From: Paracoccaceae bacterium
GTDB taxonomy: Bacteria; Pseudomonadota; Alphaproteobacteria; Rhodobacterales; Rhodobacteraceae
DNA length: 10,242 nucleotides
Direction: 5' to 3'
Assembly: GCA_007128995.1 (NCBI GenBank)
Contig: SKWJ01000345.1
Span: 1 to 10,242 of the forward strand
Shown here: positions 1-7,092 of the stretch, one piece after another
How the letters are laid out: each line of letters begins with the position of its first letter
How positions within the stretch are numbered: position 1 is the first letter of the stretch
Notes under the pieces: model-generated
Told to the model about the DNA's origin: nothing
What the model saw: only the letters and a program-made list of their open reading frames with translations
The model's database searches: none
Program-made: the position numbers and the translations under genes

Positions 1-1
1 G

Positions 2-907
2 ACCGTGTACTGCATTGTCGATTTGCATGCGATCACCGTATGGCAAGACCCTTCCAAACTGCGGCATGCGACGCGAGAGCTGGCGGCAGGTTTCATTGCA
101 GCTGGGATCGACCCTGCGCGGTCGATCCTGTTCAACCAGTCACAGGTTCCTGCGCATGCCGAGCTTGCCTGGATCTTTAACTGTGTCGCCCGCATGGGAT
201 GGCTGCGCCGCATGACACAGTTCAAGGACAAGGCAGGGAAACATGCGGAAGAGGCTTCGGTGGGCCTCTTTGCCTATCCCAACCTGATGGCGGCCGATAT
301 TCTTGCCTATCACGCAACGCATGTTCCGGTTGGCGAAGACCAGAAGCAGCATCTGGAGCTGACCCGAGATATCGCGATCAAGTTCAATCATGATTACAGC
401 ACGGATTTCTTCCCGATTGTAGAGCCGGTCATTGAAGGCGCTGCAACGCGGGTCATGTCCCTGCGCGATGGCACAAAAAAAATGTCGAAATCGGATCCGT
501 CAGACCAGTCGCGGATAAACCTGACAGATGATGCGGATACGATTGCACAGAAATTGCGCAAGGCACGGACAGATCCCGAACCTTTGCCCGACACGATAGA
601 GGGCCTTGTCGACCGCCCGGAAGCGTGCAACCTCATCAATATCTACGCGGCGCTTGCGGATATCACGCCCGAGGATGTAATCGCGGAATTCGCCGGGCAG
701 GGTTTCGGGGTGTTCAAGCCTGCGCTTGCGGATCTTGCAGTAGCGAAACTGTCCCCCTTGAACACGGAAATGACGCGCCTGATGCAGGATACCGCAGAGA
801 TTGACCGCATTCTGGGGCATGGTGCCGAGCGTGCGCACGCACTTGCCGAACCGATCTTGCAAGACACCCGCGAAATTGTCGGACTGATAAGATCGCGTGG
901 TGTCTAA
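2..907 (+). CDS. trpS: Tryptophanyl-tRNA synthetase, 5'-truncated by window edge
   Basis: This cytoplasmic class Ic aminoacyl-tRNA synthetase charges tRNA-Trp with tryptophan using ATP. The reading frame is open from base 2 and its first visible residues ([13 protein letters not shown]) match the part of the Rossmann fold that follows the HIGH-like signature. About 35-40 N-terminal residues, including that signature, therefore lie to the left of the window, and the GTG at 5 is an internal valine, not a start. The second signature, KMSKSD, is intact at about 479-496. The central [15 protein letters not shown] segment (around 332-378) is typical of TrpS, and the C-terminal helical domain runs to a TAA at 905-907. 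Apart from the missing start nothing looks broken. A perfect hairpin terminator follows 20 bp downstream, so trpS is the last gene of its transcript. Identification is firm. Confidence 0.96.
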   Translation, partial: TVYCIVDLHAITVWQDPSKLRHATRELAAGFIAAGIDPARSILFNQSQVPAHAELAWIFNCVARMGWLRRMTQFKDKAGKHAEEASVGLFAYPNLMAADILAYHATHVPVGEDQKQHLELTRDIAIKFNHDYSTDFFPIVEPVIEGAATRVMSLRDGTKKMSKSDPSDQSRINLTDDADTIAQKLRKARTDPEPLPDTIEGLVDRPEACNLINIYAALADITPEDVIAEFAGQGFGVFKPALADLAVAKLSPLNTEMTRLMQDTAEIDRILGHGAERAHALAEPILQDTREIVGLIRSRGV

Positions 908-926
908 AACCCGTCATAGCGGCAAG

Positions 927-950
927 ATGCCCCGGTCACATCCGGGGCAT
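927..950. terminator. Bidirectional hairpin terminator between trpS and L,D-transpeptidase 1
   Basis: A perfect 9-bp inverted repeat (ATGCCCCGG / CCGGGGCAT) with a 6-base loop (TCACAT) lies between the convergent ends of trpS and the leftward transpeptidase gene. The stem is very GC-rich and is followed on the plus strand by only a short TTG, so a classic U-tract is absent. The position between two convergent stop codons and the symmetric stem argue for a terminator that serves both strands. Confidence 0.75.
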
Positions 951-977
951 TTGCACCTGGTGCTGAACCATCGGTAT

Positions 978-1583
978 TCAGATCACACGAACCTGCGTTC
1001 CGACCTGAACAAGCTCATACAGGCGTTCGACATGGGGATTCATCAATCCGAAACACCCGTTCGACGCACGCCGCCCAATCTTGGCCGGGTTGTCGATTCC
1101 GTGAATCCGGTAATATTGCCAGCTTAGGTTCATGGCGCGTGTTCCAAGCGGGTTCTGCGGATCTCCCCCTTCGACTCGGACAGGCAAAGACGGATCGCGC
1201 TGGCGCATGTTCGGCGTCGGGATCCATGTCGGCTGGTAACGCAACAGGGTTATTTCTGTCATGCCGCGGCGGGTGAAGTCCTCTGTCATAGGCACCGAAC
1301 AGGGATGCGCCAGATAGATCCTTTCATCTTCTGACCAGAAATGCAGGGCGCGCGAATATGTGTCGCACAATATTGCCCCCCGGCGAAGATTGCTGAAGTG
1401 GTCGCGCCAGTCGTGATTGCGAAAACCCATGACATTGCGCCGAGCCGTCGTGCGCGCGGTGTCTTGCTCGAGCTCAAAGTCGGGCAGGGCCTGAGCGCGC
1501 AGGATCGATGGCGACGCCAAAAGTCCCAAGGCAGCAAAACCCGACGATAAGAGAGCGCGGCGTGTTGGTTTGGGATCAGGCAT
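978..1583 (-). CDS. L,D-transpeptidase (YkuD family), Tat-exported, downstream copy
   Basis: A 201-residue periplasmic enzyme of the YkuD/L,D-transpeptidase family. The family forms 3-3 peptidoglycan cross-links or attaches proteins to the wall through a catalytic cysteine. The N-terminus has a twin-arginine signal (TRRALLSSGFAALG, residues 7-20) with a likely cleavage site near ILRAQA (27-32). The catalytic region is at the C-terminus: H161-G162, then S174-N175-G176-C177, with C177 the expected nucleophile. It ends in the family-typical LYELVQVGTQVRVI. The usual arginine two residues after the cysteine is a glycine here (CFGLMN). The ATG at 1583 has GGAG nine bases upstream. It is about 85% identical to the upstream paralogue over the last 155 residues (my hand count: 23 differences). 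The actual reaction (cross-linking, lipoprotein anchoring or amidase) cannot be told from sequence. Confidence 0.88.
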   Translation of the reverse strand: MPDPKPTRRALLSSGFAALGLLASPSILRAQALPDFELEQDTARTTARRNVMGFRNHDWRDHFSNLRRGAILCDTYSRALHFWSEDERIYLAHPCSVPMTEDFTRRGMTEITLLRYQPTWIPTPNMRQRDPSLPVRVEGGDPQNPLGTRAMNLSWQYYRIHGIDNPAKIGRRASNGCFGLMNPHVERLYELVQVGTQVRVI

Positions 1584-1613
1584 ACTTCAATACTCCAGTC
1601 TTGACTGATCCTG

Positions 1614-1643
1614 CTTATGTCTCATTCGCGGAAAGATAATCAA
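1614..1643 (-). promoter_or_regulatory. Possible sigma-70 promoter of L,D-transpeptidase 1
   Basis: On the minus strand, TTGATT (1643-1638) and CATAAG (1619-1614) are 18 bp apart, giving four of six consensus matches each. They lie about 30 bp upstream of the start codon in the 149-bp gap between the two transpeptidase genes. The gap is long enough for independent transcription, but the boxes are imperfect and alphaproteobacterial promoters are hard to call by eye. Confidence 0.33.
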
Positions 1644-1732
1644 GTCACGAGGCCGTGCAAGCAGAACCACGGACGGCACTGTGGCATAGTTTCCACTATC
1701 TGGTTGCGCACCGACTGTTGAGGAAGATCCGC

Positions 1733-2332
1733 TCAGATGACTCGCACCTGCGTTCCAACCTGTACCAACTCGTAAAGCTCTTCAACATGGGCGTTCATCA
1801 GTCCGAAGCACCCGTTAGAGGCCCGCCGGCCCACCTTTGCCGGATCATCGATTCCGTGAACACGGTAGTATTGCCAACTTAGATTCATGGCGCGTGTTCC
1901 CATCGGGTTCTTCGGATCACCCCCCTCGACGCGCGCGGGAAGCGAGGGATCGCGCTTGCGCATGTTTGGTGTGGGAACCCAAGTGGGCTGATAACGTTTC
2001 AAGGTGACCTCGGTCATCCCGCGTCGCGTGAAATCTTCAGTCATGGGCACAGAGGTCGGAAAGGCCAGATAAACGCTCTCGTCTTCCGACCAGAAATGGA
2101 CCGCGCGCGATTGCGTGTCGCACAAGATCGCCCCGCGCTGTAGGCTGGAGAAATGATCCTGCCAGTTCTGATTGCGAAACCCCATCACGTTCCGTCGCGC
2201 TGTGTCACTTGGCAGTGTGCTATCCGCGTCGTCATAGGACTGCGCACGCAAGAGCCCCGGCATCGCGACTGTGCCCAAGGCGACAAGGCCCGTCGACAGC
2301 ACTGCGCGGCGCGTTGGTTTGTGGGTGATCAT
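1733..2332 (-). CDS. L,D-transpeptidase (YkuD family), Tat-exported, upstream copy
   Basis: A 199-residue paralogue of the gene just downstream, with the same build: a twin-arginine signal (TRRAVLSTGLVALG, 7-20), probable cleavage near LLRAQS (27-32), and the YkuD catalytic motif with H159-G160 and S172-N173-G174-C175. As in its neighbour, the position two after the cysteine is glycine. I chose the ATG at 2332 because GGAGG lies eight bases upstream. The in-frame ATG at 2353 has no such site and would add seven residues before the Tat motif. The two copies differ most between the signal peptide and residue 45, as expected for a freely evolving linker, and agree closely afterwards. This points to tandem duplication followed by selection on the catalytic domain. 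Periplasmic peptidoglycan modification is inferred from the family. Confidence 0.88.
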   Translation of the reverse strand: MITHKPTRRAVLSTGLVALGTVAMPGLLRAQSYDDADSTLPSDTARRNVMGFRNQNWQDHFSSLQRGAILCDTQSRAVHFWSEDESVYLAFPTSVPMTEDFTRRGMTEVTLKRYQPTWVPTPNMRKRDPSLPARVEGGDPKNPMGTRAMNLSWQYYRVHGIDDPAKVGRRASNGCFGLMNAHVEELYELVQVGTQVRVI

Positions 2333-2366
2333 TTCTCTTGCCTCCGGTATCATTTAATTTGTTAAC

Positions 2367-2396
2367 AATATCGGGCGTCCGGGGGGGCAATGACAA
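2367..2396 (-). promoter_or_regulatory. Probable sigma-70 promoter of L,D-transpeptidase 2
   Basis: The minus strand carries TTGTCA (2396-2391; five of six -35 matches) and GATATT (2372-2367; four of six -10 matches) with an 18-bp spacer. Transcription would start near 2360, leaving a leader of about 27 bases before the ATG at 2332, with GGAGG in it. The spacer contains a run of seven G on the plus strand (2381-2387). The 112-bp gap from the end of tyrS supports a separate promoter. Confidence 0.42.
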
Positions 2397-2444
2397 ATCA
2401 CGACTGCGTGGGCATGACAAAGCGTCGATGCTGGCACCTTGATG

Positions 2445-3695
2445 TCAGGTACAGCTTACCAGCGCATGGCGCTTTTTCCCGGCGGTCAGCTTCATCGGCG
2501 ATGTCAGATCCTCGAGGCTAACCATCTGGCCGGCATCCTCGATCAAAGTGTCATTGATCCGCGCCCCGCCTTCAGAGATCAGCCGTTTCGCATCTTTTCC
2601 CGATTTCGCCAGTCCTGCCCGAACAAAGAGTTGTGCCACTGTTATTCCGTCAGAAAGTTCCTGCGTGCTCAGGGTGACGCTCGGAAGCTCATCGCCCGTT
2701 CCGCCCTTCTCGAAGACTTCGCGTGCTGTGGCTTCTGCTGCCTGCGCTGCATCCTTGCCGTGACAAAGCGTCGTCACTTCATTTGCCAGAATAATCTTGG
2801 CAGCGTTGATCTCGGACCCTTGCAGATCTCCAAGCCTGTCGCATTCGGCAACTGGCAGTTCGGTGTAGAGTTTCAGGAAGCGGCCGACATCTGCATCCGT
2901 TGTGTTGCGCCAGAATTGCCAGAATTCGTATGGAGACAGCATATCGGCATTCAACCACACGGCGCCGCCCTGACTCTTGCCCATCTTGCGACCGTCTGAT
3001 GTCGTCAATAGGGGGGTCGTCATGCCAAAAATCTCTGCATCCGCAATCCTGCGCGCAAGATCTATGCCATTGACAATATTGCCCCACTGATCCGACCCGC
3101 CCATCTGCAGCAGACAGCCATGCCGGCGATGTATCTCGACAAAATCATAGGCTTGCAGGATCATGTAATTGAATTCGAGAAATGACAGCGATTGCTCACG
3201 ATCCAGCCGGGATTTCACGCTTTCGAAACTCAGCATCCGGTTGACAGAGAAGTGCCGTCCGACATCGCGCAGGAAGTCCAGATAATTCAGGCCGTCAAGC
3301 CATTCGGCATTGTTGAGCATGATGGCGCCCTGTGCATCTGCGTCATAGCGAAGGTATTTGGCAAAAACCTGCTGCATCCCCGCAATGTTGGCGTCAATCG
3401 CGGCAGTATCCAGCAAGGGGCGCTCTTCCGAACGGAACGACGGATCGCCCACCTTGGTCGTGCCCCCGCCCATCAGCGTGATCGGCTTATGGCCGCTCTT
3501 CTGAAACCAGCGCAGCACCATGATATTCAACAGGTGCCCGACATGAAGCGATTTTGCTGTTGCATCATAGCCGATATAGGCAGGCACGACCCCTTTTACC
3601 AAGGCGTTGTCAAGACCTTGCAAATCCGTGCAATCTGCAAGGAACCCGCGTTCCTGCATCGTCGTCAGAAACTCTGATTTGGGTCTGTAGGTCAT
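2445..3695 (-). CDS. tyrS: Tyrosyl-tRNA synthetase
   Basis: A cytoplasmic class Ic synthetase that activates tyrosine and charges tRNA-Tyr; 416 residues, normal for the bacterial TyrS family. Visible motifs are the HIGH signature HVGH (residues 51-54), [11 protein letters not shown] (76-86), the tyrosine-pocket segment YMILQAYDF with [11 protein letters not shown] (177-185, 197-207), and the second signature KMGKS (237-241). A C-terminal S4 RNA-binding domain (about 350-416, with [20 protein letters not shown]) follows. I chose the ATG at 3695, giving MTYRPKSEF, because AGGA lies nine bases upstream. The GTG two codons earlier (3701) would be only three bases from that site. The gene is divergent from anmK, with a dyad in the short spacer. 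Identification is firm. Confidence 0.97.
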   Translation of the reverse strand: MTYRPKSEFLTTMQERGFLADCTDLQGLDNALVKGVVPAYIGYDATAKSLHVGHLLNIMVLRWFQKSGHKPITLMGGGTTKVGDPSFRSEERPLLDTAAIDANIAGMQQVFAKYLRYDADAQGAIMLNNAEWLDGLNYLDFLRDVGRHFSVNRMLSFESVKSRLDREQSLSFLEFNYMILQAYDFVEIHRRHGCLLQMGGSDQWGNIVNGIDLARRIADAEIFGMTTPLLTTSDGRKMGKSQGGAVWLNADMLSPYEFWQFWRNTTDADVGRFLKLYTELPVAECDRLGDLQGSEINAAKIILANEVTTLCHGKDAAQAAEATAREVFEKGGTGDELPSVTLSTQELSDGITVAQLFVRAGLAKSGKDAKRLISEGGARINDTLIEDAGQMVSLEDLTSPMKLTAGKKRHALVSCT

Positions 3696-3727
3696 TTCCA
3701 CTTGTCCTGCCTGATCGTTTGGGGCGT

Positions 3728-3753
3728 TCTATACCCTTGCGACTGTGCAAGGG
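3728..3753. promoter_or_regulatory. Inverted repeat and possible tyrS -10 box in the tyrS/anmK divergent spacer
   Basis: A perfect 7-bp inverted repeat, CCCTTGC / GCAAGGG, occupies 3734-3740 and 3747-3753 around the loop GACTGT. On the plus strand its right arm contains AAGGG, the only good Shine-Dalgarno candidate for anmK (seven bases before its ATG), so the hairpin would bury the ribosome-binding site. On the minus strand TATAGA (3733-3728), a possible tyrS -10 box, directly follows the repeat. A weak TTTCCC lies 17 bp upstream, which would place the repeat in the promoter spacer like an operator. The repeat is directly visible; either regulatory role is inference. Confidence 0.45.
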
Positions 3754-3760
3754 AAAGCCA

Positions 3761-4852
3761 ATGTTGAACCGCAAGATCCAGACAGTGCTGGGATTGATGT
3801 CAGGGACCTCGCTTGATGGCGTGGATGCGGCTGTTCTGAAGACGGATGGCGTTGAAATTCATGGCTTTGGCAAGACCAGCTATCGCGCCTATACTGGTTT
3901 TGAGCGCGAAACCCTGCACGCGGCACTCGGATGCTGGCCCGGTGACGACAAGGTTGCGGCTGCGTCCCGGGTCGTTGAAACGGCCCATGCCGAGGTCATG
4001 GCTGGATTCGACGGGATTGATCTTGCAGGATTTCACGGCCAGACCCTTGCGCATGATCCGGCGAAAGGTCGGACGCATCAGGCCGGTTCCGGCGCAGTTC
4101 TGGCCGCATTGGCCGGGTATCCGGTGGTCTGGGACTTCAGGACCGCAGATATGGTGGCAGGCGGGCAGGGGGCCCCACTGGCGCCATTTTTTCATTTCGC
4201 ACTCGCGCGCTGGATCAAGGCGCAAGCGCCGCTGGTGTTTCTGAATCTGGGCGGTGTCGGGAACCTGACTTGGGTGGACCCAACGATGCCCTTGCCTGAA
4301 GCCGAGGGCGCGCTGCTGGCGTTTGACACTGGCCCTGCCAATGCGCCGCTTGATGATCTGTGCAAGGTGCGGTTGGGCTGCGCGCAGGATGCAGAGGGCA
4401 GGATTGCCGCAACTGGCATACCAGACATGCAGGCTGTGGCAGCCTATCTGAATGAGGCCTATTTCTTCGCACCGCCGCCGAAATCACTGGATCGCGCTGC
4501 ACCCGAACTGGCAGCGCGGGTTGCAGGCCTCCCGACAGCCGATGCCCTTGCCACGGTTTCCGAAGCAGTCGCAGGAACGGTTGCGCGCGGGTTTGATCAT
4601 CTGCCCGGCACGCCAGCGCAGGTGCTGGTCTGCGGCGGTGGTCGCCATAACACCGATCTGATGCGGCGGCTTGCGGCGCATCTGCCCTGTGCTGTTGTCC
4701 CTGTCGAGGCAGCAGGTCTTGACGGTGACATGATTGAAGCGCAAGCTTTTGCTTATTTGGCGATGCGCGTGACATATGGCCTTCCCACTTCCTGCCAGAT
4801 GACGACTGGCGTGGCGACTCCTGTCGTTGGCGGCCAGATCAGCCATCCATGA
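3761..4852 (+). CDS. anmK: Anhydro-N-acetylmuramic acid kinase
   Basis: AnmK uses ATP and water to open and phosphorylate 1,6-anhydro-MurNAc, giving MurNAc-6-phosphate, a cytoplasmic step of peptidoglycan recycling. The 363-residue length fits the family (about 370). Motifs in order: GLMSGTSLDGVDAA (11-24, nucleotide-binding fold), FHGQTLAH (91-98), DFRTADMVAGGQGAPLAPFFH (125-145), NLGGVGNLT (162-170), FDTGPAN (188-194, carrying the likely catalytic aspartate D189), and CGGGRHNTDLM (291-301). The frame is open back to 3554, but that stretch lies inside tyrS on the other strand. The ATG at 3761 begins the conserved protein and has AGGG seven bases upstream. The stop overlaps an ATG (ATGA at 4849) just before the next gene, suggesting co-transcription. 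The Shine-Dalgarno sequence is inside a perfect hairpin. Confidence 0.95.
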   Translation: MLNRKIQTVLGLMSGTSLDGVDAAVLKTDGVEIHGFGKTSYRAYTGFERETLHAALGCWPGDDKVAAASRVVETAHAEVMAGFDGIDLAGFHGQTLAHDPAKGRTHQAGSGAVLAALAGYPVVWDFRTADMVAGGQGAPLAPFFHFALARWIKAQAPLVFLNLGGVGNLTWVDPTMPLPEAEGALLAFDTGPANAPLDDLCKVRLGCAQDAEGRIAATGIPDMQAVAAYLNEAYFFAPPPKSLDRAAPELAARVAGLPTADALATVSEAVAGTVARGFDHLPGTPAQVLVCGGGRHNTDLMRRLAAHLPCAVVPVEAAGLDGDMIEAQAFAYLAMRVTYGLPTSCQMTTGVATPVVGGQISHP

Positions 4853-4872
4853 ACGCATTTAGGAGAGATCGT

Positions 4873-5163
4873 ATGATTGACATAGACGAGGATCGGCCCA
4901 GCGCACCGCTGGAAAAACCACAAGAACCGCTTTGGCAGCGCGCCGTATTCATGCTCATCATTGCGGCAATGCTGTCTTTTGCGCAATCTATCCTGTTCCT
5001 GATTGCGGTCGTTCAGATCATTGTCGTGATGATCGATAATCGCCAACCAAACGAACGGCTGGCAGATTTCGGTTGCATGGTCGGGGCCTGGGTTGCCAAG
5101 GCTGCGCGGTACATGTCGGTTGCCACGGATGCGAAGCCCTGGCCTTTCAAGGAGATGGACTGA
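4873..5163 (+). CDS. Small DUF4389 membrane protein
   Basis: A 96-residue protein that matches the pattern of the DUF4389 family: a hydrophilic N-terminus, a long hydrophobic stretch (AVFMLIIAAMLSFAQS... to about residue 54), then N-x-x-L-x-x-FG around 60-67 and a KPWPF motif near the C-terminus (88-92). The hydrophobic stretch of about 30 residues could be one long or two short membrane helices. Its function is unknown. I chose the ATG at 4873 because AGGAGA lies six bases upstream. An in-frame ATG at 4849 overlaps the anmK stop (ATGA) and would add eight residues by translational coupling, which cannot be ruled out. It is probably co-transcribed with anmK. Confidence 0.82.
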   Translation: MIDIDEDRPSAPLEKPQEPLWQRAVFMLIIAAMLSFAQSILFLIAVVQIIVVMIDNRQPNERLADFGCMVGAWVAKAARYMSVATDAKPWPFKEMD

Positions 5164-5165
5164 CG

Positions 5166-5190
5166 GGTTGCAGCGCTGCTCTTTGCAGCC
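5166..5190 (+). terminator. Weak hairpin between the DUF4389 gene and pepF
   Basis: GGTTGCA (5166-5172) and TGCAGCC (5184-5190) can form a 7-bp stem with one G-U pair and an 11-base loop that itself contains the palindrome GCAGCGCTGC. It starts three bases after the DUF4389 stop. No U-tract follows, so it may be a weak or partial terminator, an mRNA end-stabilising structure, or chance. Confidence 0.25.
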
Positions 5191-5226
5191 TAAGTCTGGG
5201 TGCGTACCCCATAGCGGAGAGATTTA

Positions 5227-7035
5227 ATGGCATTGGACCAGCAAAGCAGTACGAACACCGAATACGGCAATCTGCCGGACTGGGATCTGAGTGCGCTTTA
5301 CAGCGCGCAGGATGCCCCAGAGATCGCCCGCGATTTCGATTGGCTGGAGCAGGAGTGCGCTGATTTCGCCAGCCGTTATGAAGGAAATCTCGCGTCACTC
5401 AACTCGCAGGCCATGCTCGACTGTGTTCTCAGATATGAAAAGATCGATCTTGTCGCCGGACGCCTAATGTCATTCGCCGGTTTGCGGTATTATCAGAACA
5501 CGATGGACGCTGATCGCGCCAAGTTCCTGTCAGACGCGCAAGACCGGGTCACGACCGCGACAACACCGCTTGTCTTTTTTACACTCGAGATGAACCGGAT
5601 CGAGGATAGCGCCTTCGAGCGGTTGTTGACCGAGAGCGACGGGTTGGCGCGCTACCGCACTTTGTTCGAGCGGATGCGCGCGATGCGACCACATCAATTG
5701 TCGGATGAGCTTGAGAAGTTCCTTCATGACCAGTCGACGGTCGGCGCGGCCGCCTGGAACCGGCTGTTTGATGAAACCATGGCCGGGCTGGAATTCGAGG
5801 TCGATGGCGAAGAAGAGCCGCTGGGTCTTGAATCTACGCTTAATCTGCTGACAGATCAGGATCGCGCGCGCCGGGAAAGTGCCGCACGCGCGCTATCCTC
5901 GGTATTTTCCAAGAATATCAGGCTTTTCGCGCGCGTTCATAACACTCTGGCAAAGGACAAGGAGATTGATGATCGCTGGCGCAAAATGCCCAGCCCACAG
6001 CATTCACGTCATCTGGCAAATCACGTCGAACCCGAAGTGGTGGACGCTTTGCGCAATGCAGTCGTTGCGGCCTATCCGCGATTGAGCCACAGGTATTACG
6101 CGCTGAAGGCAAAATGGCTTGGTCTGGAAACGCTTCAGGTCTGGGACAGGAATGCGCCGTTGCCAATAGACGCCCCGCGCAAGATTTCGTGGGACGAAGC
6201 GCGCGAGACTGTGATGGAGGCTTATGAGGGCTTTTCTCCGAAACTGGCAGAGCTTGCGGAACCCTTTTTCACGCAGGGCTGGATTGATGCGGCAGTGAAG
6301 CCAGGCAAGGCTCCTGGTGCTTTCGCGCACCCAACCGTGACAGATGCGCATCCGTTCGTCATGCTGAATTATCTGGGCAAGCCACGCGATGTGATGACCT
6401 TGGCGCACGAACTGGGCCATGGCGTGCATCAGCGGCTTGCTGCGGATCAGGGAGAGCTTCTGTCCTCAACGCCGCTCACCCTCGCCGAGACAGCGTCGGT
6501 CTTCGGAGAGATGCTGACCTTCCGCCGGATGCTTGAGAAAGCCTCAACCAAGGAAGAAAGAAAGATCCTGCTGGCTGGTAAGGTCGAGGACATGATCAAC
6601 ACGGTCGTCCGTCAGATTGCGTTCTATGACTTCGAATGCAAGCTGCATGCCGCGCGACGTGGGGGCGAACTTACCCCGGATGACATAAACGCGCTGTGGA
6701 TGAGTGTTCAGGCAGAAAGCCTTGGACCAGTGTTCGAGTTCATGGAGGGATATGAGTCTTTCTGGTGCTACATTCCCCATTTCATTCATTCGCCCTTCTA
6801 CGTCTATGCCTATGCCTTTGGGGATGGGCTGGTGAACGCCCTCTATGCTGTCTACGAGGATGCGCCCGAAGGGTTTGAGGACAAGTATTTCGCAATGCTT
6901 GCCGCTGGTGGCTCTCAGCATCACAAGACTTTGCTTGCACCATTCGGCCTTGATGCCGCCGACCCTGCGTTCTGGGACAAGGGGCTGGCGATGATCGAAG
7001 GCTTCATCGATGAGCTGGAGGCGATGGAGGAGTGA
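5227..7035 (+). CDS. pepF: Oligoendopeptidase F (M3 family zinc metallopeptidase)
   Basis: A 602-residue cytoplasmic zinc endopeptidase of the M3B (PepF) family, which cleaves short oligopeptides. The first 200 or so residues form the alpha-helical N-terminal domain (LPDWDLSALY at 16-25 is a typical opening). The catalytic domain contains HELGH at 394-398, giving two zinc-ligand histidines and the catalytic glutamate. E421 in TLAETASVFGEML is the likely third ligand. The C-terminal part has the substrate-binding tract HFIHSPFYVYAYAFGDGLVNAL (written here in short: HFIHSPFYVYAYAFG, near 519-533). No signal peptide is seen. The start at 5227 has GGAG seven bases upstream. It follows the DUF4389 gene by 63 bp with a weak hairpin between, so co-transcription with anmK is possible. 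The gene ends 29 bp before a strong hairpin. Confidence 0.95.
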   Translation: MALDQQSSTNTEYGNLPDWDLSALYSAQDAPEIARDFDWLEQECADFASRYEGNLASLNSQAMLDCVLRYEKIDLVAGRLMSFAGLRYYQNTMDADRAKFLSDAQDRVTTATTPLVFFTLEMNRIEDSAFERLLTESDGLARYRTLFERMRAMRPHQLSDELEKFLHDQSTVGAAAWNRLFDETMAGLEFEVDGEEEPLGLESTLNLLTDQDRARRESAARALSSVFSKNIRLFARVHNTLAKDKEIDDRWRKMPSPQHSRHLANHVEPEVVDALRNAVVAAYPRLSHRYYALKAKWLGLETLQVWDRNAPLPIDAPRKISWDEARETVMEAYEGFSPKLAELAEPFFTQGWIDAAVKPGKAPGAFAHPTVTDAHPFVMLNYLGKPRDVMTLAHELGHGVHQRLAADQGELLSSTPLTLAETASVFGEMLTFRRMLEKASTKEERKILLAGKVEDMINTVVRQIAFYDFECKLHAARRGGELTPDDINALWMSVQAESLGPVFEFMEGYESFWCYIPHFIHSPFYVYAYAFGDGLVNALYAVYEDAPEGFEDKYFAMLAAGGSQHHKTLLAPFGLDAADPAFWDKGLAMIEGFIDELEAMEE

Positions 7036-7064
7036 CCCCCCAACATCTTCTTGCAGGATTTGCA

Positions 7065-7090
7065 AGGCGTGGCGCGAATGCGCCATGCTT
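7065..7090. terminator. Bidirectional hairpin terminator between pepF and hydroxyacid dehydrogenase
   Basis: The arms 7065-7075 (AGGCGTGGCGC) and 7080-7090 (GCGCCATGCTT) pair over 11 bp with two G-U wobbles around the 4-base loop GAAT. It lies in the 57-bp space between two convergent stop codons, two bases from the dehydrogenase stop. A U-tract is missing on both sides, but position and stability support termination for both genes. Confidence 0.6.
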
Positions 7091-7092
7091 GG

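Noticed and set aside
5..7. GTG at 5 as the start of trpS
   Set aside because: The frame is open to the window edge, and the residues here match the interior of the TrpS fold after the HIGH-like motif, so the gene begins outside the window.
1686..1699. ATAGT-TTCC-ACTAT hairpin downstream of L,D-transpeptidase 2
   Set aside because: The stem has only five AT-rich pairs and no U-tract, so it is too weak to call a terminator.
2439..2999. Plus-strand open frame of 186 codons opposite the end of tyrS
   Set aside because: It is antisense to the conserved C-terminal half of TyrS and has no recognisable family features.
3554..3760. Longer anmK start giving a 432-residue protein
   Set aside because: The extra 69 residues lie mostly antisense to the conserved start of tyrS, do not resemble AnmK, and the conserved protein begins at the ATG at 3761 with its own Shine-Dalgarno.
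4215..4775. Minus-strand open frame of 186 codons opposite anmK
   Set aside because: Low-complexity, Arg/Pro/Gln/Ala-rich translation typical of an antisense shadow; anmK on the plus strand is unambiguous.
6544..7086. Minus-strand open frame of 180 codons opposite the end of pepF
   Set aside because: It is antisense to the conserved catalytic domain of pepF, and its upstream end would lie across the hairpin terminator.
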